From Gnetum montanum (lineage: Eukaryota > Streptophyta > Gnetopsida > Gnetales > Gnetaceae): a stretch of DNA of 46,637 nucleotides. Location of the stretch: assembly GCA_015680685.1 (NCBI GenBank), contig MNCI01002098.1:1057051-1103687 (forward strand). Direction: 5' to 3'. Each line of letters starts with the position of its first letter. Position 1 is the first letter of the stretch. The notes under the pieces were generated by a model. The model saw nothing but the letters and a program-made list of their open reading frames with translations, did not search any database and was not told the DNA's origin. The position numbers and the translations under genes are program-made. Shown one piece after another: positions 22,149-33,388 of the stretch.

Positions 22149-22563
22149 GTATTAGAAAAGGTGATCCATGTTGGTGGTAGTTAGTACTTAGACCAGCTTG
22201 AAGTTAGGTGTGAATTATGGTGAATTAGGCTTTGAAATGGATGTGTTTTGTGTGTTTTTGTTGAAAAAACACTGTAGCAGCACTATACCAGTGTGAGTAC
22301 TGTAGCAACCGCAAAACACTGTATTAGTGTGAGTACTGTACCAGCATGAGCGTGAGTATGGCAACATGTGTACATAGCTTGAGTGTGAGTTAGAACCTAG
22401 CGTGTGTAGCATGAGTAGCTTGCAATGTGCGTAAGATCTGACCATGTGCAATCTGTGAGCGTTAGTTTCAGCACTTGGTCTGGGCAACGTTTAAACAGGT
22501 AACGTGATCAACGTTTTGATTAAATGGAAAACAAGTTCGGCCCTCCTTCTAGCACCAATTTAC
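22149..22563 (-). other. J leader and primer-site zone
   Basis: On the - strand the leader begins right after LTR H with TTGGTGCTAGAAGGAGGG (22560-22543), the place of the primer site. I cannot name the tRNA. 22260-22440 carries repeated TAGTGTGAGTACTGTA and CAGCATGAGCGTGAG units related to the LTR palindrome half-sites. Confidence 0.6.
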
Positions 22564-24272
22564 TATACTAATCTAAGTCATCGATGTAAGGCTAGAAAAG
22601 GAAAACAAACACTGAAAGATCGTCGGGTAGACACAACTAACCTTGCCTTCACCTAAGAGCATGCTAGAAAAGGAAACGAAGGCAGAGTGCCTTGGATGGT
22701 CTGCACACAAATCAACCAAGGACTTCCCCGAGCGTAAACTATGGCTTGCGCTAGGGTTATTGTAACTGATGTTCAAAATGTAAATGGAAACGTGTACAGA
22801 ACTGGTATTGTAAACAAAATGTAAACTGAATGTAAAATAGAGTAAACAATATCATGGCTGGAAAACTGAACTATATTGTATTGCTTAGAAAAGATGTGCA
22901 TCAGTCAAAGTGTAGTTGCATGTGTAGATGGCAAGTCAAGCATCAAGCCCCGGGGTGATGTGATGTGTTTCAGAAGTGCTTGGATGCTAGGAGTCAAGTG
23001 TGCCTGAGCATCCAAGGATTGCTGGTCTAAGTTTTTTTTAAGTCGTCAACCTTCAAAATTGCCAACCCTATTTATGTGAATTGATAGGGTATTTATAAGG
23101 CTAGGCTGGACTCGGGTGTGAAATTCAAGAATGGAATCAATGGCTGGGAGATGAGAGGAAAGCAGATCTAGCAACACGTGTTCGATGGACAACTGTATGT
23201 GAGTTGGACGTGTGTGGGCAAGCTATATTTTCAACTAGGTGCATTGTATCTTACAACGTGTGACAACTAACTCAAGCTAGCTTACGCTCACAAACGCACA
23301 TATGATTCGGAGCGTAAGAGCTTGACAAGCTCACAAATGATGAAATGAGGATGTACAACAAGAGAAATTGACTCTGGCTCACATGAAACTTATGGATTTC
23401 TAGGTTGACTACTATAGGATGTCAATTCAAGTGGTTTCATGGCTATTTGAGGCATCTCTGCCTTATCAAGACTTCCAGCATGAATTGATTTAGTCGTAGC
23501 ATGTCCTTAGCGTGTGCACGATGCACTCACACTACACTCACGCTACACTCATGCTACAGCATGACTTCAGCGTGACTGAGTAAAGACTTGCAATTTTTCA
23601 CCAAATTTTGAATTTTGAAGCTTGCTTCTTGAAGTGTAAGGATTTCCTGACTATGATTGATGAATTGAGCCTGAAAGTGCCTTGTTTTGAGCCAGTTTTG
23701 ACAGCTCACACTACCAACATGAGTGCAGCATGACCACAACGTGACCTTCAGTGTGACCTATGGAAACTTGTAAAAAAATTGCAATTTGGAGCTGAAATAT
23801 GATATTCTGAAGGCTAGGACCTGAAGCTGTTAAGGATGTGCTTTGAGGATGAATTGCACTTTGAAAACCAAATCATTTTGACTCAGTTTTGGGCCCTTAA
23901 AGTTATGCACGTTGCACTCACGCTGCTAGCATGACCTCAGCATGCATGACAGTGTGTGTAAGGAAATGTAAACAATTTGTCTCCAAATATGAATTCCCAA
24001 ATGCTGAAACTTGGAGTAGACATTAGTGGCCTTTAAGGATGGCTAGTGGCCTTCGATGATGGCTTACACAATGGAAATCAAATCATTCTCATGTTTTGGA
24101 TCTATGAGAGTTAGTCACGATGTACTCACACTGCCAGCATGACTGAGAAAATTGCAAACTAGCATGAGTTCCCAAGACAAACCAGCGTGTGTTCTTCCAA
24201 ATTTTGCCTCCAAAAGCTCAAGTGTGAGTCATTCTTACTTCAAAGTGTTAGGCCAAAATTAGTGGTGTTTCA
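22564..24272 (-). repeat. J 5' LTR H
   Basis: 1709 bp, colinear with LTR G. The inner end reads TATACTAATC for TGTACTGACC and the outer end reads GGTGTTTCA. CTGCT follows at 24273. Confidence 0.93.
23090..24150 (-). promoter_or_regulatory. U3 of LTR H: TATA box and decayed palindromes
   Basis: TATAAATA at 23097-23090 (- strand). The three palindrome sites of LTR G are present at 23704-23722, about 23917-23935 and about 24125-24143, with several CpG changed to TpG or CpA. A half-site cluster is at 23490-23580. Confidence 0.65.
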
Positions 24273-24277
24273 CTGCT
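24273..24277. repeat. J target-site duplication, right copy
   Basis: CTGCT directly after the LTR H end TTTCA. Confidence 0.9.
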
Positions 24278-25930
24278 AATGTTAGCAATGTACACTTTGT
24301 TGTTTATCCATAGCCACGTGATGAAGTGTGTTCCTTACATAACTACTCCTACTCCAGTCCATCCCAATTGCTTCCTCCTATCCTAGTCCATTGTTCATGT
24401 AATTTCCATCTGCACACACAACATAGTCATGAATTAGCAAGGATAGATAAGCCACAATGCAGTTGATACCTTGCCTCAATATAAGTGCATTGGCTGGGTT
24501 GTGGGTATGGCAGATACTGGGTTAGAGGTTTTTAATTGGTAACTAACCAAGGTGTAGGGGGGAGATAGGTAATTGAATGAAAATATTTGTGACAAGGCCC
24601 CCATGACTAAGAGTAAACCTCTAGTAGTGATAGGGTGGAAAAATTGAAGGAACAATGAAGATGAGGAAAATAACAATGGTGAAGCTAATAAAATGGATGT
24701 CATGGATGGGAATGAAACAAGAAATGGTTGATTGCAAATAGTGTTTAAGGGAAAGAAGTTAATAATTGCACCAAAAAGGAATGCCAGTGGGTCCTCCCCA
24801 AAGTAGGCTCATACCTTTTATGCCCTAACAGACCTACAAACCAAAGAGTCTATAGGCTCTTGGAATGACATATGGAAACAAAGGTTAAGAACTTACCTAC
24901 AAGAGTTTACCAAAGGCTAACAATGCATCAACCCAGACGTAGACTAATCATAAAAGTGGAAATGAGGTGGAATATGGGAAGAAATATGAAAGGAGAGGAG
25001 GAAATGGAATGGAATCCCCAGAGCAAGGTTGTGTAAAGTCCCTTGTGTATTATGTGGTTAAGGTGACTGAATAAAATTCATCCCAAGTCCAGACTTATCA
25101 ACCACATCTAGTGACCTCGCATCAATGCACTTGACCAATCCATTCTCTTGAAGCAACAAGAATGCTTCCACAAAGAGTCGCCACCATTCCAAGGAGAGCA
25201 AGATGGAGAAGCAGGAAGCAAGATAGGGCCTTAGTTAGAGGGAACCTTTAGGCATGTGTAACATGTCTTTCTAGTGTCATAACCAATGCTTGTAGCCTAG
25301 ATTTCCTTATTATATCTAAACGGTGTGCTTTGAATTCTCACAAGGTTTTTTTTTTCTTTTTTTTCTTTTTTGTTTTGCATGAGAACCACACCATGCAAAG
25401 ACTTATTTTTTATTCAATTAACTTCCTGATAATTGGCTAATAGTGGAATGGTAGAAGACTGTATGAAAAACATCCAAGTGCCCAAGAGAATAATCAACAC
25501 ATATGCATCGAATCTTCTTAAGTCACACCCTTTTCAATCCATTTGAATTATTCCTTGGTTTGAAGAATACTAAGTCACCAATTCATTAATAATTTTATTT
25601 AGAAAAAAGGGGATAGTATAGTTCCAAATCCAAGGGAGACCATAGCATTGAATGGATGAATGGACAATGTGGACTCATTGCTTGTTTTATCAAAAGAACC
25701 ATATCTTAGTATCAACATCAAAAGTCAAAGGTAAATATTGAACATTAGCAATCAATGTCATTATAATAAAATCCACCATCATGAGCACTTATTATATGGT
25801 GAATGAAAGTAAATCAAATAAAGAAATAGTAAGAATGTAAGTGATGGTGTAAAACAAAAATAAGTAAAATTGAAAAGATGTGTAAAATAAAAATACAAAA
25901 AGAGATAAGGGCTTAGAATGATTAGCATTG
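24278..25930 (-). other. Delta post-pol spacer
   Basis: No domain recognised. It matches the Omega spacer in places: GTGGGTCCTCCCCAAAG at 24780 against GTGGATCCTCCCCAAAG near 37707, and ACCTTTAGGCATG near 25248 against the same block near 38290. T/C-rich tracts lie at 25345-25375. 25860-25950 reads as a hydrophobic peptide on the - strand because of its A/T content. A polypurine-like GTTGTGGGGGAGA lies at 25939-25951. Confidence 0.6.
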
Positions 25931-25934
25931 GTGG

Positions 25935-27100
25935 CCATCTCCCCCACAACTGAGTTGGAGGAAGGAAATCTAAAATAGCAAGCAAGTTTGTCCACCAACA
26001 AAGGTAGTATGAGTAATGGCTATTCTAGGCCCATGGAAAGGTTTGGTCTATTCGATGTTGACTAATAATCTCTTATCCGAGCTTTCAAGTTTAAAGATCA
26101 TCATGGCTCCTGAAGGAAAATTTTGATGAATAATATAAGGTCATTTCCATATCATTTGAAATTTGGTGTGTTGTGGCACATGTGTAGGGTTCCAATAGAG
26201 AACCTTATCTCCTAGTTGGTACTTAAATTTTCTAATTTCTAGGTCATGACATTATTTATTAAAAGCCTTGTGCAACTCGTTAGATGATAGGGCAGCTAAT
26301 CGATTCCCGTCTAGCAAGTTAAGGTTCATTAACCATTATTTTTGCACTAGACTAAGTTCAAGGTTGAGATCATATGCTGTAGATAGCGTATAGATTTCTA
26401 CTTGAATAGAAAGCATTGGGAGTTTTCTGTACACTAACTCATAGGGAGAGTAGCTTATACGGAGTTTCTATGTCGAGTGGTATGCCCAAAGAGTATCATT
26501 CAATTTGGTGCTCCAATCTCACATATATTTGCTAATGGTTCTTGTCAATATTTTCATAATCTCCCTATTGGGTACTTCAGCTTGACCATTCACTTAAGGG
26601 TGGTATGGTGTATTCAGTTTGTGTTCAACTCCTAAGCATTGCATCAATGTTCAAAAAGTTGCACCTGTAAAATGTGTGCCATTGTCAGAAATAAGTGCAT
26701 GAGGCATGCCAAACCTATTAATTATTTGTTGTTGAAAAAATCGTGCAGCAGTAGATGATGTACAATCCATAACAGTGACTGCTTCTACCCATTTTGTGAA
26801 ATAGTCAACCACAACAATAATGTAGGTCTTTCCATTGGACATTGGTGTAATAGGCCCCATAAAATCAATTCCCCATATGTCAAAGGGTTCTAAAGGTTGA
26901 ATTCATTGTTTTAGATCCTCCATTCTAGCAGTCATTTCCTCATCACATTGACAGTGCTCACAAGATTGTATGAAATGATGGGCATCCCAGAACAATGTAG
27001 GCCAATAATATCCTGCAAGCAAGATTTTAATGGTTGTTCGTCTCCTAGCGTAATGACCCCCACACGGACCCTCATGAGCATCTTGGAGAACTCGCAGTTT
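25935..27100 (-). pseudogene. Delta integrase, degenerate
   Basis: Integrase inserts the DNA copy into the host chromosome. On the - strand the HHCC zinc finger is visible: AHEGPCGGH near 27060 and SCEHCQCDEE near 26950, with the GYYWPTLF block between. The catalytic core follows: Asp in [17 protein letters not shown], Asp in ISDNGTHF (near 26680) and Glu in VNGQAEV (near 26590). The C-terminal part (ELVYRKLP, then GDKVLYWNP) matches the Athila/Tat-type ending. Stops interrupt it at several places, and only 26860-26651 is cleanly open. Confidence 0.88.
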
Positions 27101-27364
27101 ATCTACATTAGGAACACACCATTAGACCAACCCATCGAGACATGCTTTGTAAAGTTACCTATTGATTTTCACAAAATACTTGGCTCGATGAAGAAACTGT
27201 TGTTTCCTTTTAACGTCCAACCCTTGTAATGTTTGTTATGTAAGGAGATAGGTGAGAATACTACTATACCAATTTGTCTCTGTGGTTAATTGATTATTTA
27301 CTACACCTGCAAAGAGGAATTCATTAGCAAAGTGATCAAAGAGTGAATATGCATCCTCTTTGTT

Positions 27365-27760
27365 ATCTCATCTTAACTGATATAAATGATTAGCAACTAC
27401 GTTCTCGGTGAATTTATGATCAATCAATGTAAGATCGAACTCTTGTAAGAGTACAAGCCATCGGATGATGCAAGGGCTCACTGTTGGTTTATTCAATAGA
27501 AATTGAATTACACTATGATCTATGTGTACAAATACCTTATAGCCCAATACATAGTACCTAAACTTATCTAGTGCAAACACTACATCCATTAACTCTTTCT
27601 CTATTGTAGTGTAGTTAATTTGTGCAGCAACAATACTTCTACTTGCACAATGGATGTAATAAGGACATCTTTGGTCATCTAACTGTGTAAGTAGGGCTCC
27701 TAAAGCATAGTTGGATGCATCATTCATTATGTGGAATGGCCTGGAGTAGTTGGGAGCTTG
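27365..27760 (-). pseudogene. Delta RNase H domain
   Basis: Open over 119 codons (27727-27368). It shows DASNYALGALLTQ with the first catalytic Asp, YTTIEKELMDVVFALDKFRYY with the catalytic Glu, VHIDHSVIQFLL with the next Asp, and the ending DHKFTENVVANHL, a gypsy RNase H layout. RNase H removes the RNA template during reverse transcription. Upstream (27761-27990) the thumb/connection region is shifted. 27101-27364 is the linker to integrase. Confidence 0.88.
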
Positions 27761-27999
27761 TAAAATAGTTTTTTCTACTAGCTTCTATTTTAACGTTTGG
27801 AAACCTATTTCACATTCCCTGGTCCACTCAAAAGGTACATCCTTTTTCGTTAACTCGACCAATAGTTTTGCAACCTTAGAGAAGTTCTCAATAAAACATC
27901 TATAATAGCCAATGTGTCCAAGGAATGACTGGATATCTTTTATAGTTTTAGGTCAATGTGTAATTCCTTAAATAACTTTGATCTTTTTGGGGTCTACCT

Positions 28000-28560
28000 C
28001 TATCCATATATGTGAAATCTTATGCCCTAATACTATGCCTTCTTGGACCATTAAATGGCATTTTTGCCAGTTGAGCCTTAAATTGGTTTCAGCACACTAC
28101 TTTAGTACTTACTCTAATCGGTCCAAGGCTTGATCAAAGTTCACTCCATAGGTGGAGAAGTCATCCATGAAGAACTCCATGCCATTTCCTATTTTCTAAT
28201 GGAAGATACCTAGAACCAAATTTTGAAACGTTGCAGGAGCATTGCACAAGCCAAATGGCATTTGTTTGTATGAAAATTTGCACCAAGGACTTGTGGATGT
28301 GGTCTTGGCTTGGTCTTTTGGTGCTATTTGGATTTGGTTGTATCCATAGTATCCATCTAGAAAACTATAGTAGCAATGCCTTGCAATGATGTCTAAGACT
28401 TGGTCAACGAATGGCAATGGAAAGTGGCCTTTGAATGTTGCCATGTTTAGTAGCCTAAAATCTATACACATCCTCCATTTACCTCCCATTTTGGGAACAA
28501 TAACTAATAGACTAACCCATTCATTATTAGCAATGGGGTAGATGAACCTAGCTTTTAGAA
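28000..28560 (-). pseudogene. Delta reverse transcriptase, partial
   Basis: 28489-28196 keeps the RT fingers and palm: WRMCIDFRLLN, HFPLPFVDQVLD, FLDGYYGYNQI (catalytic Asp) and MPFGLCNAPATFQ. In a continuing phase near 28173-28157 the active site reads FFMDDFS, the gypsy form of YxDD. A stop at 28195 separates the two. The early fingers (above 28500) are decayed. Confidence 0.9.
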
Positions 28561-28569
28561 GTTATTCAA

Positions 28570-29093
28570 TTTCTTCTTTAACTACTTGCTTCAGCTTTGG
28601 GTTCAATCACCTTTGTAGTTGTTGTCAAGGCTTCATGGAGGGGTCAGTGTAAACTATGTGTTGGCATATCCTAGGGTCTATTCTAGTTAATTTAGTATAT
28701 AACCAAGTGAAGGCTTTCGACCATTTCTTTATCACTTTTATATCTCTCTTTCTATTGAGGAGCGATCTTAGCGTTAATAATTACTGATTTTCCAATCTTG
28801 AGAAATGTGTATTCCATACCTATGGGCAACAGTTTTAACTTAAGGGGATCCTACTTAAACTTATCAGGAATTTCCAACTTCCCCTAGTTGATATTTTCAA
28901 GGTCGATACTTGACAGTTAATGATGGACTAGCTATAATGTATCTATGCTATCGATGTAAGCACAAGTCAAACCCTCAGTTGGTTCCATGCATATAATTGA
29001 ATTGCTCTCTTGATCAGCTGTCAGCCACTAGGTGCCTTCCTATCTTGTCGCTACTGCATATAGGCATCTTTGTATGTTGGTTACTTGTGAACA
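28570..29093 (-). other. Delta protease-RT linker
   Basis: No intact domain. It is colinear with 3427-3690 of gypsy-A (shared TTAGGGGATCCTACTTAAA-like block and AATTTCCAACT), which confirms the family relation. Confidence 0.55.
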
Positions 29094-29560
29094 CTAGTTG
29101 CATGTAGGTAATGTTAAACATTGTACAAACCAGGACTTTTGCATGCAATTACACCCTGTGTTACTATATATGATGCATGGCACTTTATTCTTCTCTATCT
29201 TTCCAAATGTATTTTTCTTTGATATTTCCAAGGAAAGATCACAAATTCCTAGGCATGCATCAATTGTGCTTAACCATGCCCTTCCCATTATGATTGGGAA
29301 GTCTCCCTTACCATTGTTAACTTGAATCACTAGGAAGTCAACTAGATACGACCATCCACACATAGTGATGATGATGTCCTCCACTAGTCCTAATGGGATA
29401 GCGATGGATTGGTCGGCTAAATCCAATGAAATGTTACTCTTTTTCAATGGAGGTAGGTTCCAGGCCTTGTACATTTCTTGGGAGATTAAGTTGACACTAG
29501 ACCCTGAATCCAAAATAGCTTTGCATGGGTCATTCCTAGTGATTTGTAGATATATAAGAG
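29094..29560 (-). pseudogene. Delta aspartic protease (retropepsin)
   Basis: 139 codons are open from 29513. It starts with MDSGSSVNLIS, where Asp-Ser-Gly is the catalytic triad, then a VEDIIITMCGW sheet region, VDFLVI and FPIIMGRAWL, the C-terminal signature of plant gypsy retropepsins. The codons before 29513 continue the domain upstream (CKAILDSGS sense), so the ATG is internal. This is the best-kept protease in the window. Its neighbours gag and RT are broken. Confidence 0.88.
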
Positions 29561-29759
29561 GACTCCTAGGATCAAAGAATTTCCTAGGAAGATGGCTAGC
29601 CTTTATCTAATTAGTAACAACATGAGTTCACATGACCGTATGTGTTGAACATGGTTTTTGGTTTGAAGGGAGTTCTGAAGTTCCACTTGGATAACACATC
29701 AAGGGTTGGTGGAACTATCTTGGGTTACCTTGAAGATAAGGTAACCTTCAGGGTATTTG

Positions 29760-31688
29760 TCGTTTGTTTAATCATGGGTTGAGTACATACACCCCAGACT
29801 CCTGCAGATGTGAGATTATAGGGCAACATCCCTTAGGATGGTCATATTGGCATATCTCACATCCACCATCATTGTCCGTATCCAAATCCACAACCTCTTC
29901 AATGATGGCAACTTTGCCCTTACCTTTGTTACGTGCATATTTAGCTTCTTTCTTTTTTCTCCTTTCTTGATCACTACCCTCCTCTCTAGACTCCTCTACT
30001 ATTTTGAGAACTATTTGAAATCTTTTATCTAGGGAGTCCCACATTTGTTTCATCTTTGTTGATACTTATGATGCCAATTTTTGAATGGGCAAGGTTTTCC
30101 TATTTACCATTTCTTCAAGTGGTGACTCTTCTTCATCCTCACAAAATCTAACTCCCTTCTTTCGGAGGGAAGGATCTCTATTATATTCCTTTGCACTCTA
30201 TCTTTTCCTTAGCTCACCTTCCTCTTTAGCAACTTACTTCAACAATATTTGTCCTTGATGGACCCTAAGTTCAAATAACCTTTCTTGGGCATAAGTCCTA
30301 TTTCGAGTTGCATGCCTAAGCCCATCTACGAGATGGCGTAGTTTTTCCCTTTGCAAGTAACCATGGCTTGGGAAACAATGTAATAGTGCATAATATTGGT
30401 CCATGATAGCATCCAAGGGTTCATGAATTCCTTGTTTCCATCCTTGGATTTACTTTCATACGTTTGACACTCGAGAGTACATTTGATATTTATCATTGAA
30501 TAGTTCTACCATGGTACTCCATCAGTGAATGAACTCTAGTTCTAAGGACTGGTACCAACTTTCTGCTTCCTTAATTAGTGTCCATGGGAACAACTTGAGT
30601 TTTTGCCACTCATTTTCTATGTTTTCCAAGGCACATGCATTGTGAAATGCTTGTAAATGATTTTAAGGATCAACATTGTATCCCCCTTCAAATCATTGGA
30701 TATTATTCATGTTCAATCTTTTGATCCTACTATCTTTTTGGTGCCTTGTTGGTATCCTAACAGCCTCAGTTATATCTAGCATACATCAGGTAGCCAGTAG
30801 GGGTTCATCATGATCGTACTATTTGTGGTGTCTATGATGCCTATGTTGTTCCCTACTCTCCCTTCTTTTGTATTGTGATTCTCTTGAATGCCCTCATCCC
30901 CTTTCTTAACTATTTTGTCTATGGCCTCTATTCCACTTACAATTATCCTCATGGTCTTTTCCCTTATGATTACGTCCAAATCTTGAAGGAGAGGGTGAAG
31001 GAGATGATGAAGGTGAAGAGGAAGGAGGATCATCACCATGACGATGCCTACTTTCTTCTCTTTGGTGGTCATCGCCCGATCGTATTTATGATTAGAATGT
31101 CCATCTGTGTCATGTGTTCGTGTTCTTTTTTCAGATCCTTTGTGTCTATTGGTACAAGAATCCAGGTTATGGATAGTTGAGTGAAGATGCTGATACACAA
31201 CCTTGATCGAAGTCAATGGGAGGAACATCATTATGTGGGAAACCTCCTAAGGTAGGTTCACCACCATCATTTTCACTTATGAAATGTGGGACATTCTAAG
31301 ACAACTTCCCTTTCATAGATTCATGATGTCTCTCCTGTTGTAGATCCCTTTGACATTGTGCCTCTATGGGTCAATACTCTCTCAATTCATGATCATGCAC
31401 AATGTACTCTACCTGTAAGTGTTGCATACCAATTCATGTGAGATCACAAAGAAGCATGCCTAGGACAGAGCAATCAGGAGGTAACACTATGTTACCTTCT
31501 AAATCACACCAACATAGTTGTTCATCCTGGTGAAGGATAAAGGTAAAGTTTGGTATATACTCATCAGGATGAACGTATACCATGTGAAACTATTAAGGGA
31601 CTAGCATATTATCATGTGTACTATGCCTTCGATTGTTCCCTGTATTGGACCTAGGTGGTGAAACACTTCGGTAAGAAGAAGGAGACAT
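29760..31688 (-). pseudogene. gag: Delta gag
   Basis: Start ATG at 31688 (MSPSSYRSVSPPRS), 120 bases inside the primer site and matched by gypsy-A. In order: N-terminal part with VHPDEYIPNF; a basic/serine-rich middle (31230-30850); the capsid region around 30780-30240 with MDQYYALLHCFPSHGYLQREKL; a lysine/glutamate-rich part with KFDEL-like helices (LDKRFQIVLKIVEES, near 30035); and a CX2CX3HX4C zinc knuckle, CEICQYDHPKGCC, near 29860-29820. Stops and shifts occur in the first half and around 30150-30230. Between gag and protease (29561-29759) no domain is seen. Confidence 0.85.
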
Positions 31689-31807
31689 AATTGTCTATTC
31701 AATGTGCAATACTTTTCATTTCACTAATTTTAAGATAACCTACCCTAAGGATTCATTCCAACAATGTGAATACTTCCTAGGTTCTAGCTAGTGCACAATC
31801 AACAAAG

Positions 31808-31825
31808 TCCCTAGCAATGGCACCA
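31808..31825 (-). other. Delta primer-binding site
   Basis: TGGTGCCATTGCTAGGGA on the - strand, 14 of 18 matching TGGCGCCGTTGCCGGGGA, one base from LTR D. Confidence 0.85.
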
Positions 31826-31826
31826 A

Positions 31827-32660
31827 TGATGAGCAGCCAAGTATCCCTACGCTTAACCATATGAATACAAGCATACACACATGATTTAGTCAAATTCCAA
31901 AGACTAAGTGATTATGCACCTTTACAGAACCTAGATGGATTAGTTAATCATTGTCTTCCCAAGCTTACTTGTATAGCATGATTGTATGATTAAGTAAACT
32001 TGAGGTATATGATTTTTCTATATTTTTACATTTTATGTCTTGGTGCTACAAAGGGAGAAGTGTACTAATTAAGTAACCACTTTAATTTAACTAATCAACT
32101 ATGCTCTAACTAGTCCTAACACCAGCATCCATTCTCTCTTGTCGTCCACATCCTAAACTAGTGCAACACTACTAGGATTACCAAACGTTAATCGTTACTG
32201 GGTTACCAAATGTTCCACACATGCTCAAAGTGGTCGTACTGAGTATGATTACTTGGGAGAGTTAACAAGGTGAGAGAGAGAACATTAATTAACTAAGTAA
32301 AGCATTAAATAATTTTAAATAACATTAAATAAGCTATTTTGAATGTTACAAGGTTTTATCACAAAGTTCATTTTTATTTCCAACCACAAGGTGTGCTCAG
32401 GTACACAATGCTCGAATAAGGATATATTCTCTTTATGACTCCTACTATGGGCACTCAGAAATAATTCTAACTCTAAGAAGGAAAAAAGGCAAGAGTTCAG
32501 GTAAGGGACTAAGATTAATGAACTAAATATTGCCAAACCAAGTCTGCCCACCTCTTATTAATAGGCGACAAGATAGGCCCCAATATCGAATGTCTGATAT
32601 TGCTTGAAAGGCTTCAATATCGCGTACGCGATATCATGGATGCGATATCATGGTCCATCA
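31827..32660 (-). repeat. Delta 5' LTR D
   Basis: 834 bp, TGATGAG...CCATCA on the + strand, colinear with LTR C. The R/U5 part next to the primer site and the U3 part at the outer end are both complete. Confidence 0.93.
32566..32660 (-). promoter_or_regulatory. U3 promoter of LTR D with the cleanest GATATC palindrome in Delta
   Basis: A TATA-like TATTAATA lies at 32573-32566 (- strand). Upstream, 32615-32636 has AATATCGCGTACGCGATATC, near-perfectly palindromic about CGTACG, and a further half-site, GCGATATCATGG, precedes the LTR end. Confidence 0.7.
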
Positions 32661-32665
32661 CTAAC
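32661..32665. repeat. Delta target-site duplication, right copy
   Basis: CTAAC directly after LTR D. LTR B continues from here. Confidence 0.92.
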
Positions 32666-32815
32666 TCAAAGACTTACCAAAAGACTTCTTCACTATGCAC
32701 CTGAATGTTATATTTATAGGCTAACACAGGAATCATGATATAGTGTATATGATATCATATCTAGGCTACAATATTGCATACCTGATATCAAGGTCTGGCA
32801 AACAGCAATTTAGCA
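32666..32815 (-). repeat. Omega 3' LTR B, second part, with its U3 promoter
   Basis: It continues LTR B after the Delta insertion. It matches 42007-42156 of LTR F: GACTTCTTCACT, TATAAATA (32718-32711, - strand), AGGAATCATGATAT and decayed GATATC palindromes at 32733-32800. It ends TTTAGCA next to the polypurine tract. Confidence 0.9.
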
Positions 32816-32828
32816 TACCCCCATGACT
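32816..32828 (-). other. Omega polypurine tract
   Basis: AGTCATGGGGGTA on the - strand, adjacent to LTR B and equivalent to the Delta tract at 16500. Confidence 0.85.
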
Positions 32829-32962
32829 AAATAAAAACTCATCCTCGAGTTAAAAAAAATGAGGAACAAGTTCATTTGATTACATAGTGGATAGGTATGG
32901 GATTATGAATTGACTATGGATTATTTCATGCCATAGTGTGGGACTAAACAAAACAAAATCTA

Positions 32963-32967
32963 GACAC
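32963..32967. repeat. Solo LTR K target-site duplication, left copy
   Basis: GACAC before TGATGAGACACG. The same five bases follow the LTR at 33983-33987. Confidence 0.9.
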
Positions 32968-33123
32968 TGATGAGACACGATATTGCATGGGCCGCGATAT
33001 CACGTACGCGATATTGCGACCACCGCGATATTGCATCCCATGTGATATCGCGTACGCTATATCGTGTCGTCCCCTACGATATCATGTACGTGATATTGCA
33101 GTCTACTACCAAATCTATAAATA
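32968..33123 (+). promoter_or_regulatory. U3 promoter of LTR K: array of GATATC-GCGTACGC-GATATC palindromes and TATA box
   Basis: Whole palindromes lie at about 32993-33016 (GATATCACGTACGCGATATT core), 33042-33066 (GATATCGCGTACGCTATATC core) and 33077-33100 (GATATCATGTACGTGATATT core). Half-sites lie near 32977 and 33023. Each is centred on GTAC or CGTACG. The array ends 15-20 bases before TATAAATA at 33116-33123. Confidence 0.75.
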
Positions 33124-33388
33124 AGAGGTGGCACTCCCCTTATTTCCCATCCTAGGCTAAAAGTAGGGAAACTCTAGTAGATTGATCACTCCAGAGATAG
33201 AATATTTTCCATGTGCCCACAGTAGGAGTCCCCAAGTGAACGGATCTTTATTCGAGTAGCTTTGTACCTGTACGTAAGTTGTGTATGGCAATAAAGACAA
33301 GCTTTGTGGATAAACCTTGCAGTGCATGGAATAGGATTTTATTACTTGTTATTTCTTACATGTTATTTATTACTTGCATTAGCGCAGC

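Larger units (their letters stand above)
16759..24272 (-). mobile_element. Element J: long-LTR gypsy with gag and protease but no RT or integrase
   Basis: 7514 bp, bounded by 1751- and 1709-bp LTRs and CTGCT duplications. On the - strand: LTR H, leader, gag, protease, about 1.5 kb of noncoding sequence with a short repeat array, polypurine tract, LTR G. It is the innermost and therefore youngest of the three nested elements. Its LTRs are unrelated in sequence to those of Omega and Delta and start TGAAACACC on the - strand. With no RT, RNase H or integrase it would depend on enzymes of another element. Confidence 0.9.
15653..32660 (-). mobile_element. Ty3/gypsy element Delta with gag-pol, inserted in LTR B
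   Basis: The bounds are exact: LTR C starts TGATGAG after CTAAC and LTR D ends CCATCA before CTAAC. On the - strand the order is LTR D, primer site, gag, protease, RT, RNase H, integrase, post-pol spacer, polypurine tract, LTR C. RT before integrase is the Ty3/gypsy order. The primer site, the CX2CX3HX4C knuckle and the integrase end suggest the Athila/Tat group. It measures 17,008 bp including J, so about 9.5 kb on its own. All coding parts have stops or shifts. LTRs C and D differ by roughly 12 percent by eye. Confidence 0.93.

Noticed and set aside
25779-26001. Two overlapping hydrophobic open frames on the - strand after Delta integrase
   Set aside because: They look like membrane segments (Phe/Leu/Tyr-rich) but come from a T-rich tract. 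Part of one is the integrase end in another phase.
32968-33123. CRISPR-like repeat-spacer array in solo LTR K
   Set aside because: Repeats are palindromic, unequal and unevenly spaced, and lie within an LTR of a plant genome. No cas genes.
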